Source of the DNA: Syncephalastrum monosporum B8922
Taxonomy: Eukaryota > Mucoromycota > Mucoromycetes > Mucorales > Syncephalastraceae
Reading direction: 5' to 3'
DNA: 23,443 nt
Assembly: GCA_000697355.1 (NCBI GenBank)
Contig: JNEN01000723.1
Span: 1 to 23,443 of the forward strand
Below the pieces are notes generated by a model, which saw only the letters and a program-made list of their open reading frames with translations, searched no databases and was not told the DNA's origin. Positions 1-11,100 of the stretch are shown piece by piece (the stretch's first letter is position 1; each line of letters starts with the position of its first letter). The translations under genes and the position numbers were made by a program.

Positions 1-20
1 ATCAACCTGTTTGTGTACAG

Positions 21-883
21 GTGTGCTTTGGGAAGGTACTAAGCTCATTGCCCGGGTCGATGAGGCGATGCGCAAACTTCGCAGCAAGGGCAAACAAATG
101 TACTTTGTGACCAACAACAGCACAAAGTCGCGCGACTCTTTCCTCAAGAAACTGCGCGGCTTTGGCATTGACGCTGAGCTTGTATGTCTTTTTCCAAACA
201 AGGCGTATCGAATAGGATGACTGATATGCTCATATGGTCGATAGCACGAGGTGTTCAGCTCTGCATTCGCCACGGCTGCCTACTTGAAGGAGGTGATCCA
301 CTTCCCTGCCGATAAGAAGGTGTATGTCGTGGGCATGGAAGGCATCCGACACGAGCTGTCTGCGCAGGGTATCCAGGTGTTGGGCGCTGACCTGGATAGC
401 CACCTCGAGTTCACAGACGAGACCATCCCGCACGACCCTGACGTGGGCGCCGTCGTCGTCGGCCTCGACACCGCAGTCAACTATGTCAAATACGCAAAAG
501 CATTCACCTACTTGAAGCGCAACCCCGATTGCCACTTCATCCTCACCAACAGCGACTCCACCTTCCCCGTCCACGGCAACCTCGTCCCCGGCGCAGGCTC
601 CATCGCCCAGCCTCTCATCCACGCTCTCAAGCGCGAGCCCGATGTTATCCTTGGTAAGCCTGCTCAGAACATGCTGGCGACCATCTTTGCCGAGTACAAG
701 CTGGACCCCGCCAAGACCTGCATGATTGGTGACCGTTTGGACACCGATATCGATTTTGGTAACCGCGGAGGCATCGAGACCTTGTGCGTCCTGACCGGTG
801 TCACGTCCAAGGAAGAGCTCTTATCACCCGAGAACCCCATTAAGCCTACCTATTACATGAACACCTTCGGCGACTTTGCCTAG
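21..883 (+). CDS. PHO13: HAD-family phosphatase (4-nitrophenylphosphatase / phosphoglycolate phosphatase, PHO13/PGP type), 5' partial
   Basis: Exons seen: 21-181 and 245-883, with a 63-nt intron between them. The exon starting at 21 follows an AG acceptor and continues a codon begun upstream (phase 1), so the first exon lies outside the window. The fragment begins at the GVLW of HAD motif I; the nucleophilic Asp must sit in the missing exon. Motif II is TNNSTKS, motif III contains the Lys of LGKPAQNM, and motif IV is GDRLDTDIDFG with its metal-binding Asp residues. The C-terminal core follows the C2-capped p-nitrophenylphosphatase family, whose members hydrolyse 2-phosphoglycolate and related metabolic by-products in the cytosol (family knowledge). 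Acceptor 244 is chosen over 250 because it gives the continuous reading GIDAEL-HEVFSSAF. Stop TAG is at 881-883. The exact substrate cannot be read from sequence. Confidence 0.92.
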
Positions 884-2830
884 ATACGTAGAATATAGAA
901 GAACCCTTCGTTATATTTTCTGTAGAAATGCTTTTTATGCAGTAGCACGACCATAGAGACCAGAAAGCCGGTTACAACCATCTCTCTTGTGTAAATGGAA
1001 GAAACAAGACAGGATAGTCCAGCCCATGCCATAGAGCGAGTGGAATGAACCAACTGGCCTCAGATTATGCTCAAGGACACGATGTGTTGCCCTAACTAAA
1101 CAGTGCAGAATATGCCTTTTGTCAATGCATGGAGAATGCAGGTATATCTCTTCAAAGTACTGATAGCAGGTATGATGTCGACCTCACCACCCTATATGAT
1201 CAAATCTTTGTAGTGGTGGTTGATGTTGACTCAAAGCGCAGTGTTTTGTCGAAGCTTGAGAAATGCCTAACATGGTAGATTAGACATCATCCATGTATAC
1301 GAATGAGCTTCGCGTCGAGTAGGTTGTTTATCTGCAGCATATTGCAGCTTTCCTATCTGAAGCACAACACAGGAAGGTTCTATGGCATACATATTGACGG
1401 TTTTTACGTTTTAATATGTTGGATAAACGCATCTTAATTAGCAATTGTCGCTTAGTATATCATTTGTCACCATTGTCATCACAGGCGGTATATGCGTAGC
1501 AGTCCTATTATATGTGATACATAGACATCCTCTGTCGCGTAGAGCCAATACTGTATTAAGATAGCCCATAAGCAGTCTATATGCCCTACCGGACTATTAC
1601 TCAGGTAGACGGGTAATCACCTAAGGTAATCCTTGCTGAAGATACATTTACGCTATCAAAAACTTACAAATCATGTACTCCCTAAGTCTATGTAACTACG
1701 AAATCAATAAGCTTATTTTAGACTACAAGCATGGCTAGAATTTTCGGCGTTAGCGAATCCAGAAGCATGCTGCTTTCTGATTTCGGTTAAATAAGGGAGT
1801 TATGAAGATATGCAGACATTTTGTTCATTCTCTTGCGACCTTTTTTACAAGACAAGAATCAATAGATAAAAGGCATTAATATAAACCGAATATATAAAGC
1901 AGTGCATTACATCAATTGGCTCTTTATGGTGTCGCTTGCATCTTCCGTTGCTTCAATCGCTAATAATAGCAGAAAAGTGGCATCTTGCTTGCAGAATAAC
2001 TTCATGATTGAATGCTTACAATAGACTTGCTTATGTAATGAAAGCCTGTCACACCTGCTAATAATAGTGACGCATCCCTAACATTGCAGAAGGCAGTAAA
2101 ACTTTCGTAGTCAATGAAATAAATCTCAGAGTGCACGTCGAGACTGAGATCTATCGCATGTGATGTACCATACCATTTCAAGTGTTAATTTTATATATAA
2201 GGTGGTATCGGCACTATTTTACGAATCAAGCATCTGAAGATGGAGTCTGAGGGTATAATGCATGTAATGTGTCAACTACAACCGCGAGGAGTCCAAGAAG
2301 AAAAACCCGACATTTGTCTGTCGCGGACTTTTCCTGTGCGACCCCCGCGGCCCTCTCCAGTCAACGTCAGCTGCAGCTAATAGAATATATTTTTTGAAAA
2401 CATACTGGATATCGATTCCACTGCTATTATATGTAATAAACTGGTGTGTTTAAGGCGCGCGGACGAGATCAAAGCATTCCATAATCAAATGTGCGTCGCG
2501 TGCAAAGTCTCTTTTTGAAGGATCGACGCGATCTAAACTATACATGGTTTAGTGCAGATTACGGGTTACTCAAGCGCGTTAAAATCAAGAAGGCTTTTTT
2601 GTTCGATCAAACGTGGCCCGTCTTGACTCGCCATCGAAAAGATTACGCCAAGGCTAGAAACGACGCCACTGCCTCGGCAAAGCAGAAAAAGGGAAAAACG
2701 ACCGAAGTACCTTAAAATAAATGAAGTACTTTGAGAATATCATTACTAAGAAGTGGAAAATAGAAAATGGAGAGTGGAGAGTGGAGAGAAGGAAGTGGGA
2801 AGGGATGAGAGGGCGGATTCCGCGGGAAGA
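884..2830. other. AT-rich intergenic region, no gene recognised
   Basis: About 1.95 kb between the phosphatase stop and the isomerase promoter. From 884 to about 2290 it is AT-rich, with stops in all frames and no long reading frame. I found no tRNA T-loop, 5S or spliceosomal snRNA core. A GC-richer patch at about 2280-2370 and a 74-codon frame at 2491-2715 (GTG start, Lys-rich end, no recognisable domain) sit upstream of the isomerase promoter. I do not call either a gene. The far right end carries a purine-rich tract described separately. Confidence 0.6.
2740..2818 (+). promoter_or_regulatory. Purine-rich (GGAGAGT)n tract in the isomerase promoter
   Basis: The + strand is almost purely A/G for roughly 70 nt. 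Near 2768-2788 it contains consecutive heptamers GGAGAGT-GGAGAGT-GGAGAGA. It ends about 15 nt before the TATA-like element of the mannose-6-phosphate isomerase gene. GA-rich tracts of this kind are often nucleosome-depleted or bound by GAGA-type factors; that role is inferred here. Confidence 0.4.
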
Positions 2831-2837
2831 ATATAAA
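2831..2837 (+). promoter_or_regulatory. TATA-like box of mannose-6-phosphate isomerase
   Basis: ATATAAA lies 60 nt upstream of the ATG at 2897, leaving room for a start site near 2860-2865 and a short 5' UTR. The call rests only on motif and spacing. Confidence 0.5.
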
Positions 2838-2896
2838 GCGACTATGCCCCGCTCACGTTCCCAGTGTCCCTCTTTCTCCCGCATATTTTGAATAAC

Positions 2897-4233
2897 ATGT
2901 CTATCTACCGTATCCAAGCCAAGACGCAGTCCTACGACTGGGGCAAGCTCGGTGATGTCTCCAAAGTAGCCCAGTTTGCTCAGAAGAGTGGCACCCAAGT
3001 CGACCCCTCCAAGCCCTATGCTGAGCTGTGGATGGGCACCCACCCGAATGCACCTTCGGTTGTTATGGACGACGCGCAGACACCTTTGAAATCCTTAATT
3101 CAGGATCGCCCTGAACTGAGCACGGAAGCAATCTACAAGCAATACAACGGCGATCTGCCCTTCCTCTTCAAGATTCTCTCCATCCGCAAGGCCCTCTCTA
3201 TTCAGGCTCACCCTGACAAGACCCTCGGCGCTCGCCTGCACCGCGACTTCCCCAACAACTACAAGGTAAGCATAACTGACTAGTTTGATTGGTTTTGGCT
3301 GATGCCGTGGTGATTTGTGAACCCTATCCAGGATCCCAACCACAAGGTATGTTGAGCAGATAGTACAAGCGTCAAATGGGATTAACCCAACCGCGGCATG
3401 TGCTTGTGTAGCCTGAAATGACGATTGCCCTTACACCGTTTGAAGCCCTGTGTGGATTCCGACCGCTGGAAGAAATCAACCACCATCTCAGCCAGTACCC
3501 AGAGCTGGCTGCCCTGGCTGGCACGAACACCTTCAACATCTCGTCCGACGAAGTTGCCAACAAGGCCGAGCTCAAGAAGATCTTTGGTTCCTTGATGAAC
3601 AGTGCCGACGCCGACGTGGCCGCCCAGATCCAGAAGCTGACCGCCCGACTCCAGGGCAGCGACCAGTTCCTGGATCAGCTCCTCCTTCGCCTCGACAGCC
3701 AATACCCCGGCGGTGATGTCGGTGTCTTTGCCGCCCTCCTGCTCAACCACGTCAACATGGCCCCCGGTCAGGGCATGTTCCTCAAAGCGAACGAGCCCCA
3801 CGCCTACCTGTCGGGCGACTGCGTCGAGTGCATGGCCGCAAGCGATAACGTCGTGCGTGCCGGCCTGACCCCCAAGTTCAAGGACGTCAACGTCCTTGTC
3901 GAGATGCTGACCTACCGCTACGGTTCGGCCGAGTCGCAAAAGATGAACCCCGAGCCGTTCGGCTCCCACTCGCTCCTCTACGATCCCCCGATCGAGGAGT
4001 TCTCCGTCCTCGCCACCTCTCTTCAGGCCGGCGAGCGCGAGCAGCACAAGCCCATCGCGGGCCCTAGCATCCTGATCGTCACCCGTGGCAGCGGCAAGCT
4101 CACGGGCGAGCAGCTCAAGACCGAGTCCGATTTCGACCTCGAGGAGGGCTACGTCTACTTCATCGGTGCCAACACCCCTATTGCCGCCGAAGCATCCACA
4201 TCACTCGAATTCTACCGCGCATTTGCACAATAA
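2897..4233 (+). CDS. PMI40: Mannose-6-phosphate isomerase, type I (zinc enzyme)
   Basis: Interconverts fructose-6-phosphate and mannose-6-phosphate, the entry to GDP-mannose, protein mannosylation and cell-wall mannan. Exons: 2897-3265, 3332-3346 (15 nt) and 3412-4233; introns are 66 and 65 nt, both phase 0. The product is 401 aa, close to the usual fungal length. The four metal ligands of type I enzymes are visible: Gln103 and His105 in SIQAHPDK, Glu130 in HKPEM and His258 in NEPHAYLSGD. The active-site Arg277 follows in VVRAGLTPK. Spacing (His-to-Glu 25, His-to-Arg 19) matches the Candida albicans enzyme. The microexon encodes DPNHK, immediately before the Pro-Glu that supplies the Glu ligand. 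ATG 2897 is chosen over the upstream in-frame GTG because MSIYRIQ is the normal start. The gene is convergent with the FMP27 gene, whose stop is 27 bp away. Confidence 0.97.
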
Positions 4234-4245
4234 ATATATATATAT
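4229..4245 (+). terminator. Poly(A) signal overlapping the isomerase stop codon, followed by an (AT)n tract
   Basis: AATAAA at 4229-4234 is formed by the last Gln codon, the TAA stop and one following A. An alternating AT tract (4234-4245) follows. The tract is its own reverse complement, so it could act as an AT-rich efficiency element for transcripts arriving from either strand between the two convergent genes. Confidence 0.55.
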
Positions 4246-4260
4246 CTCTAGGCAGGCTAT

Positions 4261-5098
4261 TTACACAAGACGTTTGTAGCGTTTGCCAAACAGAATTCGT
4301 CCCTTGTGGGTGAGTTCCTCTTCATCCACGATGGTGGGCGTCGTCGAGGGCGTGTGCATGCTGCTATTCTCGTCCATGCTCTGTCGTTTCTTGCGCCAGG
4401 GCAAGCCGCGCGTCTTGGTCGTATTGGCTGTGGTGGACTCGCTCATGCTGTGGAGGGATACCACGTCGGGCTCCAGCTCATCCATGACCGCGTCGTCGTC
4501 GCTCGAGTCTGACAGATAGTCAGTGTGGGTATCAGCGACGGCTGTCGGTATGTTATGAATGGCAGGTACATGGCGTCGAATCGTGAGTTTTTCCTTGAGC
4601 AGCGCCGTGCTGTTATTAAGCACCGCAGCCCGCATAAAGTCCTTTTTGATGTTGGACGTGAGCTCATACCACGACCACGTCTGGTTGCGGTACTGGAGGT
4701 TGGGCTGCTGGAACACGAACTGTCGCAGATCTTCAAAGTTCTTATTCTTGGGACCCTGCAAAATAAAAATAATAATAATAAAAAAAAAAGGGATGAGGCG
4801 CCTTTTTCCATCACTTGATCAAGGACTTACTCTGTAGCTGAGACAGTGTTTGGCACCAGGGATTTTGACGAGAATGAAGGCCCGGTTCGTCGACGCACGC
4901 TTCTTCATGACAGACAGATCATCCGCTTTCTTCTTTTTGTGTTTTCCACGTCTGGATGACTTGCCGTCCTCCACGTCGAGCGTCGTGTTGGTCGTCGTTG
5001 CCATGGAGGCGGACGAAATAGATGCAGCTTCTGGTTGTTCTCCACAGAAGGAAGACGACGGAGAGCGCTGCGGATGCGGATGCTGTTGCTGTTGCTGT

Positions 5099-5130
<32 letters not shown>

Positions 5131-8100
5131 CTGCTTGTTATCATGCTGCTTTTGCTTGCGTTCTGCAGGGAAAAAATAGGACGCCAGCGCCCTACCGAAC
5201 TCGTAAGTCATCTGTAACCTCAGAGGTGACAGGTTGACCTCGAGGTGCTGCACGACCGGAATACCGCCCACCGGCGCGAGAGTGACCAAATAGCCGCGCA
5301 GCATCTTGTGACGCGAAAAGTCGGGGCACTTGTCGACATAGTACGGGCTGAGGACATTGACAAACACGGGCGAGGGCGATGTGTTCTTGACTTGCAGCAG
5401 GTCGACTTCTACCGTGTTGCTGCTTGACCGGTCCTCCTTATTGACGAGACTGTAGGTCGTGTTGACAAGGTTCCACTCACAAAGCGGGGTCGCATCTTCC
5501 GTGAGCATCTCCCACATGAGCTTCTCCGCCGAAAAGACAAACTTGAGCGTCACCTTGCTCTCGCCACTGCTCCGGCGTTGATGGCCCTGCGTCTTGATGG
5601 CTTCCATGCCGAGATAGAGCTCGTCCTTGTATTCCTGGAGGGTAGCCCATAGCGACCGATAATCATCCATCTGCTTGTCATCCAGACGCTCGAAATTCTG
5701 TCGATATTGGTCATGCCGGCGGACAAGCATGCGCACCTTGTCTTGCAAGTCCAGAATCCGTCCCACCGCCTCGGGGAGGCGATTCCTGTCTGCAGCCATC
5801 ACAATGTCGCCTAGGCGGCCCAGCCGCTCCTTCTTGGCCGGTTCCTTGTACAGCAAGAGATCGGTCACGACTTCATACATGGCATTGTACTGCGACGCGT
5901 TCGCGGTGAGGGACAGCTCGGGGAACTTGAGGTCGACCGAGTCGCACCGGTCTTCGAGTGGATGGAACTGTGAGAACAAGGAGCGATTCGCCTTGAAACG
6001 CAGTTGGTTGTACTTGTCGTACTGCATTGTAGAAGCGAGGCGAAACGCGACGCGCTGGAACCTGTCCGAATGGGGCACATATTTGATGAGCATCTCGGGC
6101 GGGATCCATGCCAGCCAGCGATCCGTCTGCTTGGCGCCATAGTGGTTGTCCAGCAACAGATCGACGCTGTCAAACTGTTCTTTCTTGGCTACAAAGAACT
6201 GCGAATTGTCGACGCTCACGATGGTGCGGTTCTTGACGAGCTCCATCTCGACGTCGGTATCATTCACATCAATGATATTGAAGCCCTTGACCTGCATACG
6301 CTCGTTGGACATGAGCACGAGACTGTCCGGATCCTGATCGCTTTGCAGACTGATTTGCGGATGCAGCAAATCGATGAGATAGCTGCTTTTCATGGCATAT
6401 CCTTCTGGGATACTTTTGAACTGATCCTCGGGGTCATTGACGTTGCCGGCAAAGTGTTTGCCACCTGGGTCCCGGTCAGACTCAGTCTCATTGGAGGCTT
6501 CGAGCTGGCCTTGATCTTGAGCGCTCAGGAGCAGCTTCTGGATCAGTTCCTCAGCCATCGCACTATCAAATGCTGCTTCATTGTCGTCCATGAGAACCGA
6601 GCTGTCGCTGTGCTGCCGCCGTCGTCGGTGCTCGGTCGTCAAGTCGCGCAAGAACTTGGCGGCTCGGGCAGACATGTAGTAGGACAGCGCGCGACGGTAA
6701 GCTTGCAGGTCCAGAAAGTGGTAGATAACGTTGCGGACGGCATTGTTCCAAATGATTTGTGGATTATGCACAATCCAACGCTGCTTGAAAAAGCCCATGG
6801 TTTCTTCCCACTTGGTGAGCGAGTCGCGTCCAAAGATAGTGGAACTCGAGTAAGATGCGGTCTCCATCGAGCCGTTGATGCTCGGCATGGTTTGTGTCGA
6901 TAGCTCTCGGAGATAGCTTTGCAATAGATTACGCTTCTCGAAAAGCGTTTCGGTTTTCTCAACAATGCTACGTGACTATAGACAAACATTCGCACATGAG
7001 TATCGGATATGGATTCACTCCTTGTATGTTACCTCTTCCAGCAGGCTCTTGTCGCTTTGTGCGTTCAGCTTCATCTCGACAGAATGGAGTCGCGCCTGAT
7101 GTTTCCGGATCTGAATATCAATATTCTCGCTGCGCTCCTTCAACAGCTGCATTTGCATTTGTCTTGTATCTGCATTATATCATAAGTACGCCATATAACC
7201 CTACCCATAGTCTTGTTTCCATTACCTGCGGCAGTGCCTAGGATACACTGATGCGTGTCGCGCAGATAGCGATATTTTTCACTTTCGGCACGGTTATTTT
7301 GCTTGATATAGTACAAACACGGCGAGAACACAAAGGGTAGCACATGGACTGTCGGCGGCGGCTCGACAAGGGCACCATGGTAAAGCTCGACGAAATCGTC
7401 CACATCCACCCAGTCGGACGGCTCGGTATCTTGGACGCGGTCGCGGTCAAGTCCCTCCATCAGATCTGGATCGGTATCGCTCGACTCGCTAATGGTCACA
7501 GCCGGCTCGGTCGGCGGCATACTCTCCTCATCCTTGAAGCTCGCCCGCAGCGCACGCAGATCAATGTTTTTGAGATGCACCTCGGCTTCATGCATGGGCC
7601 AGTTGGCCTTGAGCCGCTTCTGGTCGAGCTTGTGGCTCTCGATGCTCGTCATCTCGCGCCGTTGGTGGATATCAATGTTGAACGCCCCGACGACCGCCTT
7701 GAGACCGACAAAGTCGCCGCTGCCGTGGATCGACTCGCCGTCGACCGCGCCATCATCCTTGTAGACGTAGCCAGCCACCATGGGATGGATCATGACCTTG
7801 TATTTCATGGTACTCATGTGTTTGCCGAACTTTTTGGTGGGGCGCGGGTCGCTTCGCGGGAACAGCGAGCCATTGCGCAACGGATAGCTCATGGCACCGC
7901 CAAAGAGACGGAACCAGGCGACAAAGTGGTCGATAAAGTTGGGACTGAGATGCATCGAGTTCATGGTCGCGTGCGTGATGTCGACCTTGTCCGACTTGCC
8001 GACTTTGATGATACTGATCGACAGATGGATGAAGTTGGAGCGGAAGCCCTCGTAGGCATCATAGTGCTAGATGGACATGTGAAACGTTAGACCGGCCATG

Positions 8101-11100
8101 TCTGTCTAGATTCTTGTAACCCCTATCCTGTTTCTTCCTTACCTCTAAAACCTTCACCGCTTGAGGCGTCTTGAAGCCCACTTTGTAATGGGGTATAAAG
8201 TCCAGGAAGCGACATTGGCCGAGGGTACCGGTATTCATGATCTTGCACTTTTCGCATCCAAAGCTACAGGCGCGCTCGAGCTGGCAGCCGATACCCATCT
8301 GGATGCCGTCCGACAGCTTGAGGGCAATCTTGAGGAAGCGCTGGCTGGTCTCGGCCGCGAGGCTGGGGACGACGCTTGGCCGCGGCGTGGTCGGCAGAAT
8401 GTAGTCGGCGCAGTAGCCGCCCTGAATCAGGTCAGGCACGCCAAAGGCATAGTCACGGCTGATAATCTGCAGAAACTCGCGCTCGGGGTTATCGTGGCCC
8501 ATCAGCCAGACCACGTCGTTGCGCCAGACCTTGGCCAGACCGAACCCGCGCTCGGTCATGTCGTAAGGGTCGCGGGTGCCCTTCATGACGACGGCAAAGT
8601 CGCCCGCCACAAAGGAGATCTTTGTCCGCGTATGAATAAGGAGTCGGATCTTGTCCCAAAAGCCGACCTTGGGCGACGGGTCGACAGGCGGCCGGGTGAG
8701 GGTATCCATGACGCGCGAGATGTCTTGCAGCGCGGGCTGGAGCGATGCGGACCAGCCAATGCTCGACAAGCCTTGGGTATGCACCTCAATGTGGACGACC
8801 GAGTAAAACTTGGGCGGGGTGCTTGTGCGCGTCACGTCGATGGCGTACAGGGTATCGAGAACAGGTATGTTAATTTTGCGCGTCGCATCCACCCCGCCCA
8901 GCTCGTCGCCAAAGACGTAGTCGCCCGTCAGATGCCAGGACGTTCCGTCTGCTTCGGGCCCGGGCGGCGGAGGCGGCACGAGAATCAGTGCGAGCGGGTA
9001 GTCGCGGATCTGGACCCATGTCTCGGCTGCGCGCCAGTCAAGATGGAACGGCACGAGCGTACAAAAGTGAGTATCGAGTGGTGTGTCGCCTGCCTTGTGC
9101 ACAAAGGCCCGCGTCTCGTCCAGGGGAAACTGTGGCGGGCTGATGTGGAGGCGCGTTTTCATGATGGCAAACTCGCCGAGGGGTGGGTGCGGCGGCAAGG
9201 AGCAGGTGCTGATATGGAACTCGCCCGCGAGCGGGTCATCTCCTTCCTCGTCATGTTCATCGTCGTAGCCCGCCTGCCGGTAGTCAAACTCCTGCGCGCT
9301 GCCGTACGCGGCCGTCTCGCTCTCGACCGCAGATCGGATGCGCCTGATCCACGAGTTGGCGTTGTGCTCCTGCAGCCCGAGCCAGGCGTCATGAACGCGT
9401 GTGTCCGCCAACGGATCCACCGATTCGGTGGAGAGGTTGGATAGGAACCGCCGCCGGGTCTGGTCACTGTCGAGGCCGCGTCGCGCGCCTTCCGTCGACG
9501 CCGACGACGACTGCGGTGCCTGCATCACCATGTGGGCCTTGGCGCTGAAGGCCTCCTCGAGCTGATTGCGACTTGCTTGCTCCACCAGGCCGGTCCGGAA
9601 GATCAGGCGCAGCTGAGACTCGAACGGGTCGTCGTCCATCTGGATCCGCAGCGCGTCGACGCAGAGCTGGATGTATGGCACGCGCACCGGCTCGTCCTTG
9701 GCCGTCGAGCCAAATCGGGTGAATGCCTCGGGATTGCGTAGACGCGCGTGGAGCGCTTTAACGCACTTGTTCAGGTTGACGGCGTTGTCAATCACGTCGG
9801 CCATGACGTAACCATACGGGATCCGGAGAAGCAGCTTGTCCATGTGCACCGCATGGTGGCGCTCTGCCTTGCGCTGGAAGGTGATGTTGTCGAGCTCGAT
9901 CAGCTGCTCCCATTTCTGCGTATTAGTGGGTGCGACGCCGAGCACGGCGAGGTTGCGTATAGCCAAGTCGGGCGGCTGGTCCTGCACAAACTGCGCTCGC
10001 CATCCGTCCATGCGTGCATAAAGAAGGGTATCACGCGGCAGCCTAATGTGCACGTCGGCACGGTTAAGCTGAAGCTGCGCCATGGGTATCGTGAAGCGCT
10101 TGGGACGGGTAATCTGCGGCTGCTCTTGCTTGGGTGCGCCTGTTGGCTCGGACAGGAGCGCACGCACGATAACGAGCAGGAGATAATGGTTGTGGAGCGA
10201 GTAGCGCATGCCAATCTTCTTGATGACGACAGCCGGGTAAAGCGTCACGCCCAGATCCGAGAGTGACAGGCCCGAGTTGGCATTGATCCGCGAGCACCAG
10301 AGCATCAGCGCATCGTCGTGGACGTGGCTCGACAGGTGGATCGACGTCTGTTGCAGCACAAGGTGAATGTTGCCCACACGGTCGTCTTCTTCGACCGGCG
10401 TCTGCTGGCTCGTGTCGTCATGCATGCCGAGCGGGCGCCCGCCCAGCGAGGTCCGTTTGGCGGCAGTGATGCCTGCGAAAGTGACCGAGACGAAGCCCAG
10501 CCTAAAAGTGAGGCGTGCCTTGATATCCTTGTCAGGTGCATTGTCCAGATACATGTCTGGCACAGGTCTGCCCTTGATGCCCTGATCCATGGCCTCAACG
10601 ACCACGCTTGTATCGGTCACGGTGGCTGTCAGCTTGAGATACTTGAACTGTGCATAGTTGACAGACGTTTGCGGCTTGGATTCCCCAGGCGTCTTCTTCT
10701 TCTTCTCCTGCTTGAGCGCGGCCGCGATCTCTTTCCAAAAGACAATCGCGTGCTCGGTCGGAGTCAGCATCGGCTGCTTGATGTTAATCTCACCCAAGTT
10801 CTGCTGCTTCGTCCACGACCAGACGACGTCCAGGTCTTCACTCTGCTTGTCCACCTCCATCTGCGTCATGAACGAGCACTCGACTTCTTGTGTCTTTAGC
10901 ACGGCGTCTTGCCAGACCCCGTGCGCGTCGAGGTTGCGCGCCGTGAATCCGTCTGTCTTGAGCGTCAACTTGGCGCGGTAATCCCACACCGGCGGCTGGT
11001 CGTCTTCCCTCGGCTTTTCGCGCCAGCTCTTGCGAAAGAGCTTTGTCCAGGGCTTGGCGGATTTTCGCTTGCGTATGCCCCACTGCTCTGCGTCGATGAC

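Noticed and set aside
241..258. Alternative acceptors at 250 and 258 for the phosphatase intron
   Set aside because: The acceptor at 244 keeps the frame and gives HEVFSSAF, matching the family's EVF segment. Using 250 drops two residues and 258 breaks the frame.
2491..2715. 74-codon frame with a basic C-terminus upstream of the isomerase
   Set aside because: It starts at GTG, has no recognisable domain and no supporting promoter or splice structure. It remains possible as part of an unseen gene, but is not supported.
5022..5217. Poly-Leu, poly-Cys and poly-Ala frames around 5080-5150 on the + strand
   Set aside because: Other-frame readings of the CAG/CAA polyglutamine tract of FMP27.
6004..6903. 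299-codon open frame on the + strand
   Set aside because: Antisense shadow of FMP27 exon 4; the minus strand carries the conserved product and continuous splice phases.
8161..9444. 427-codon open frame on the + strand
   Set aside because: It is antisense to exon 1 of FMP27, whose minus-strand translation shows the GFWDK domain. The + strand frame is a composition artefact of GC-biased codons and has no recognisable domain.
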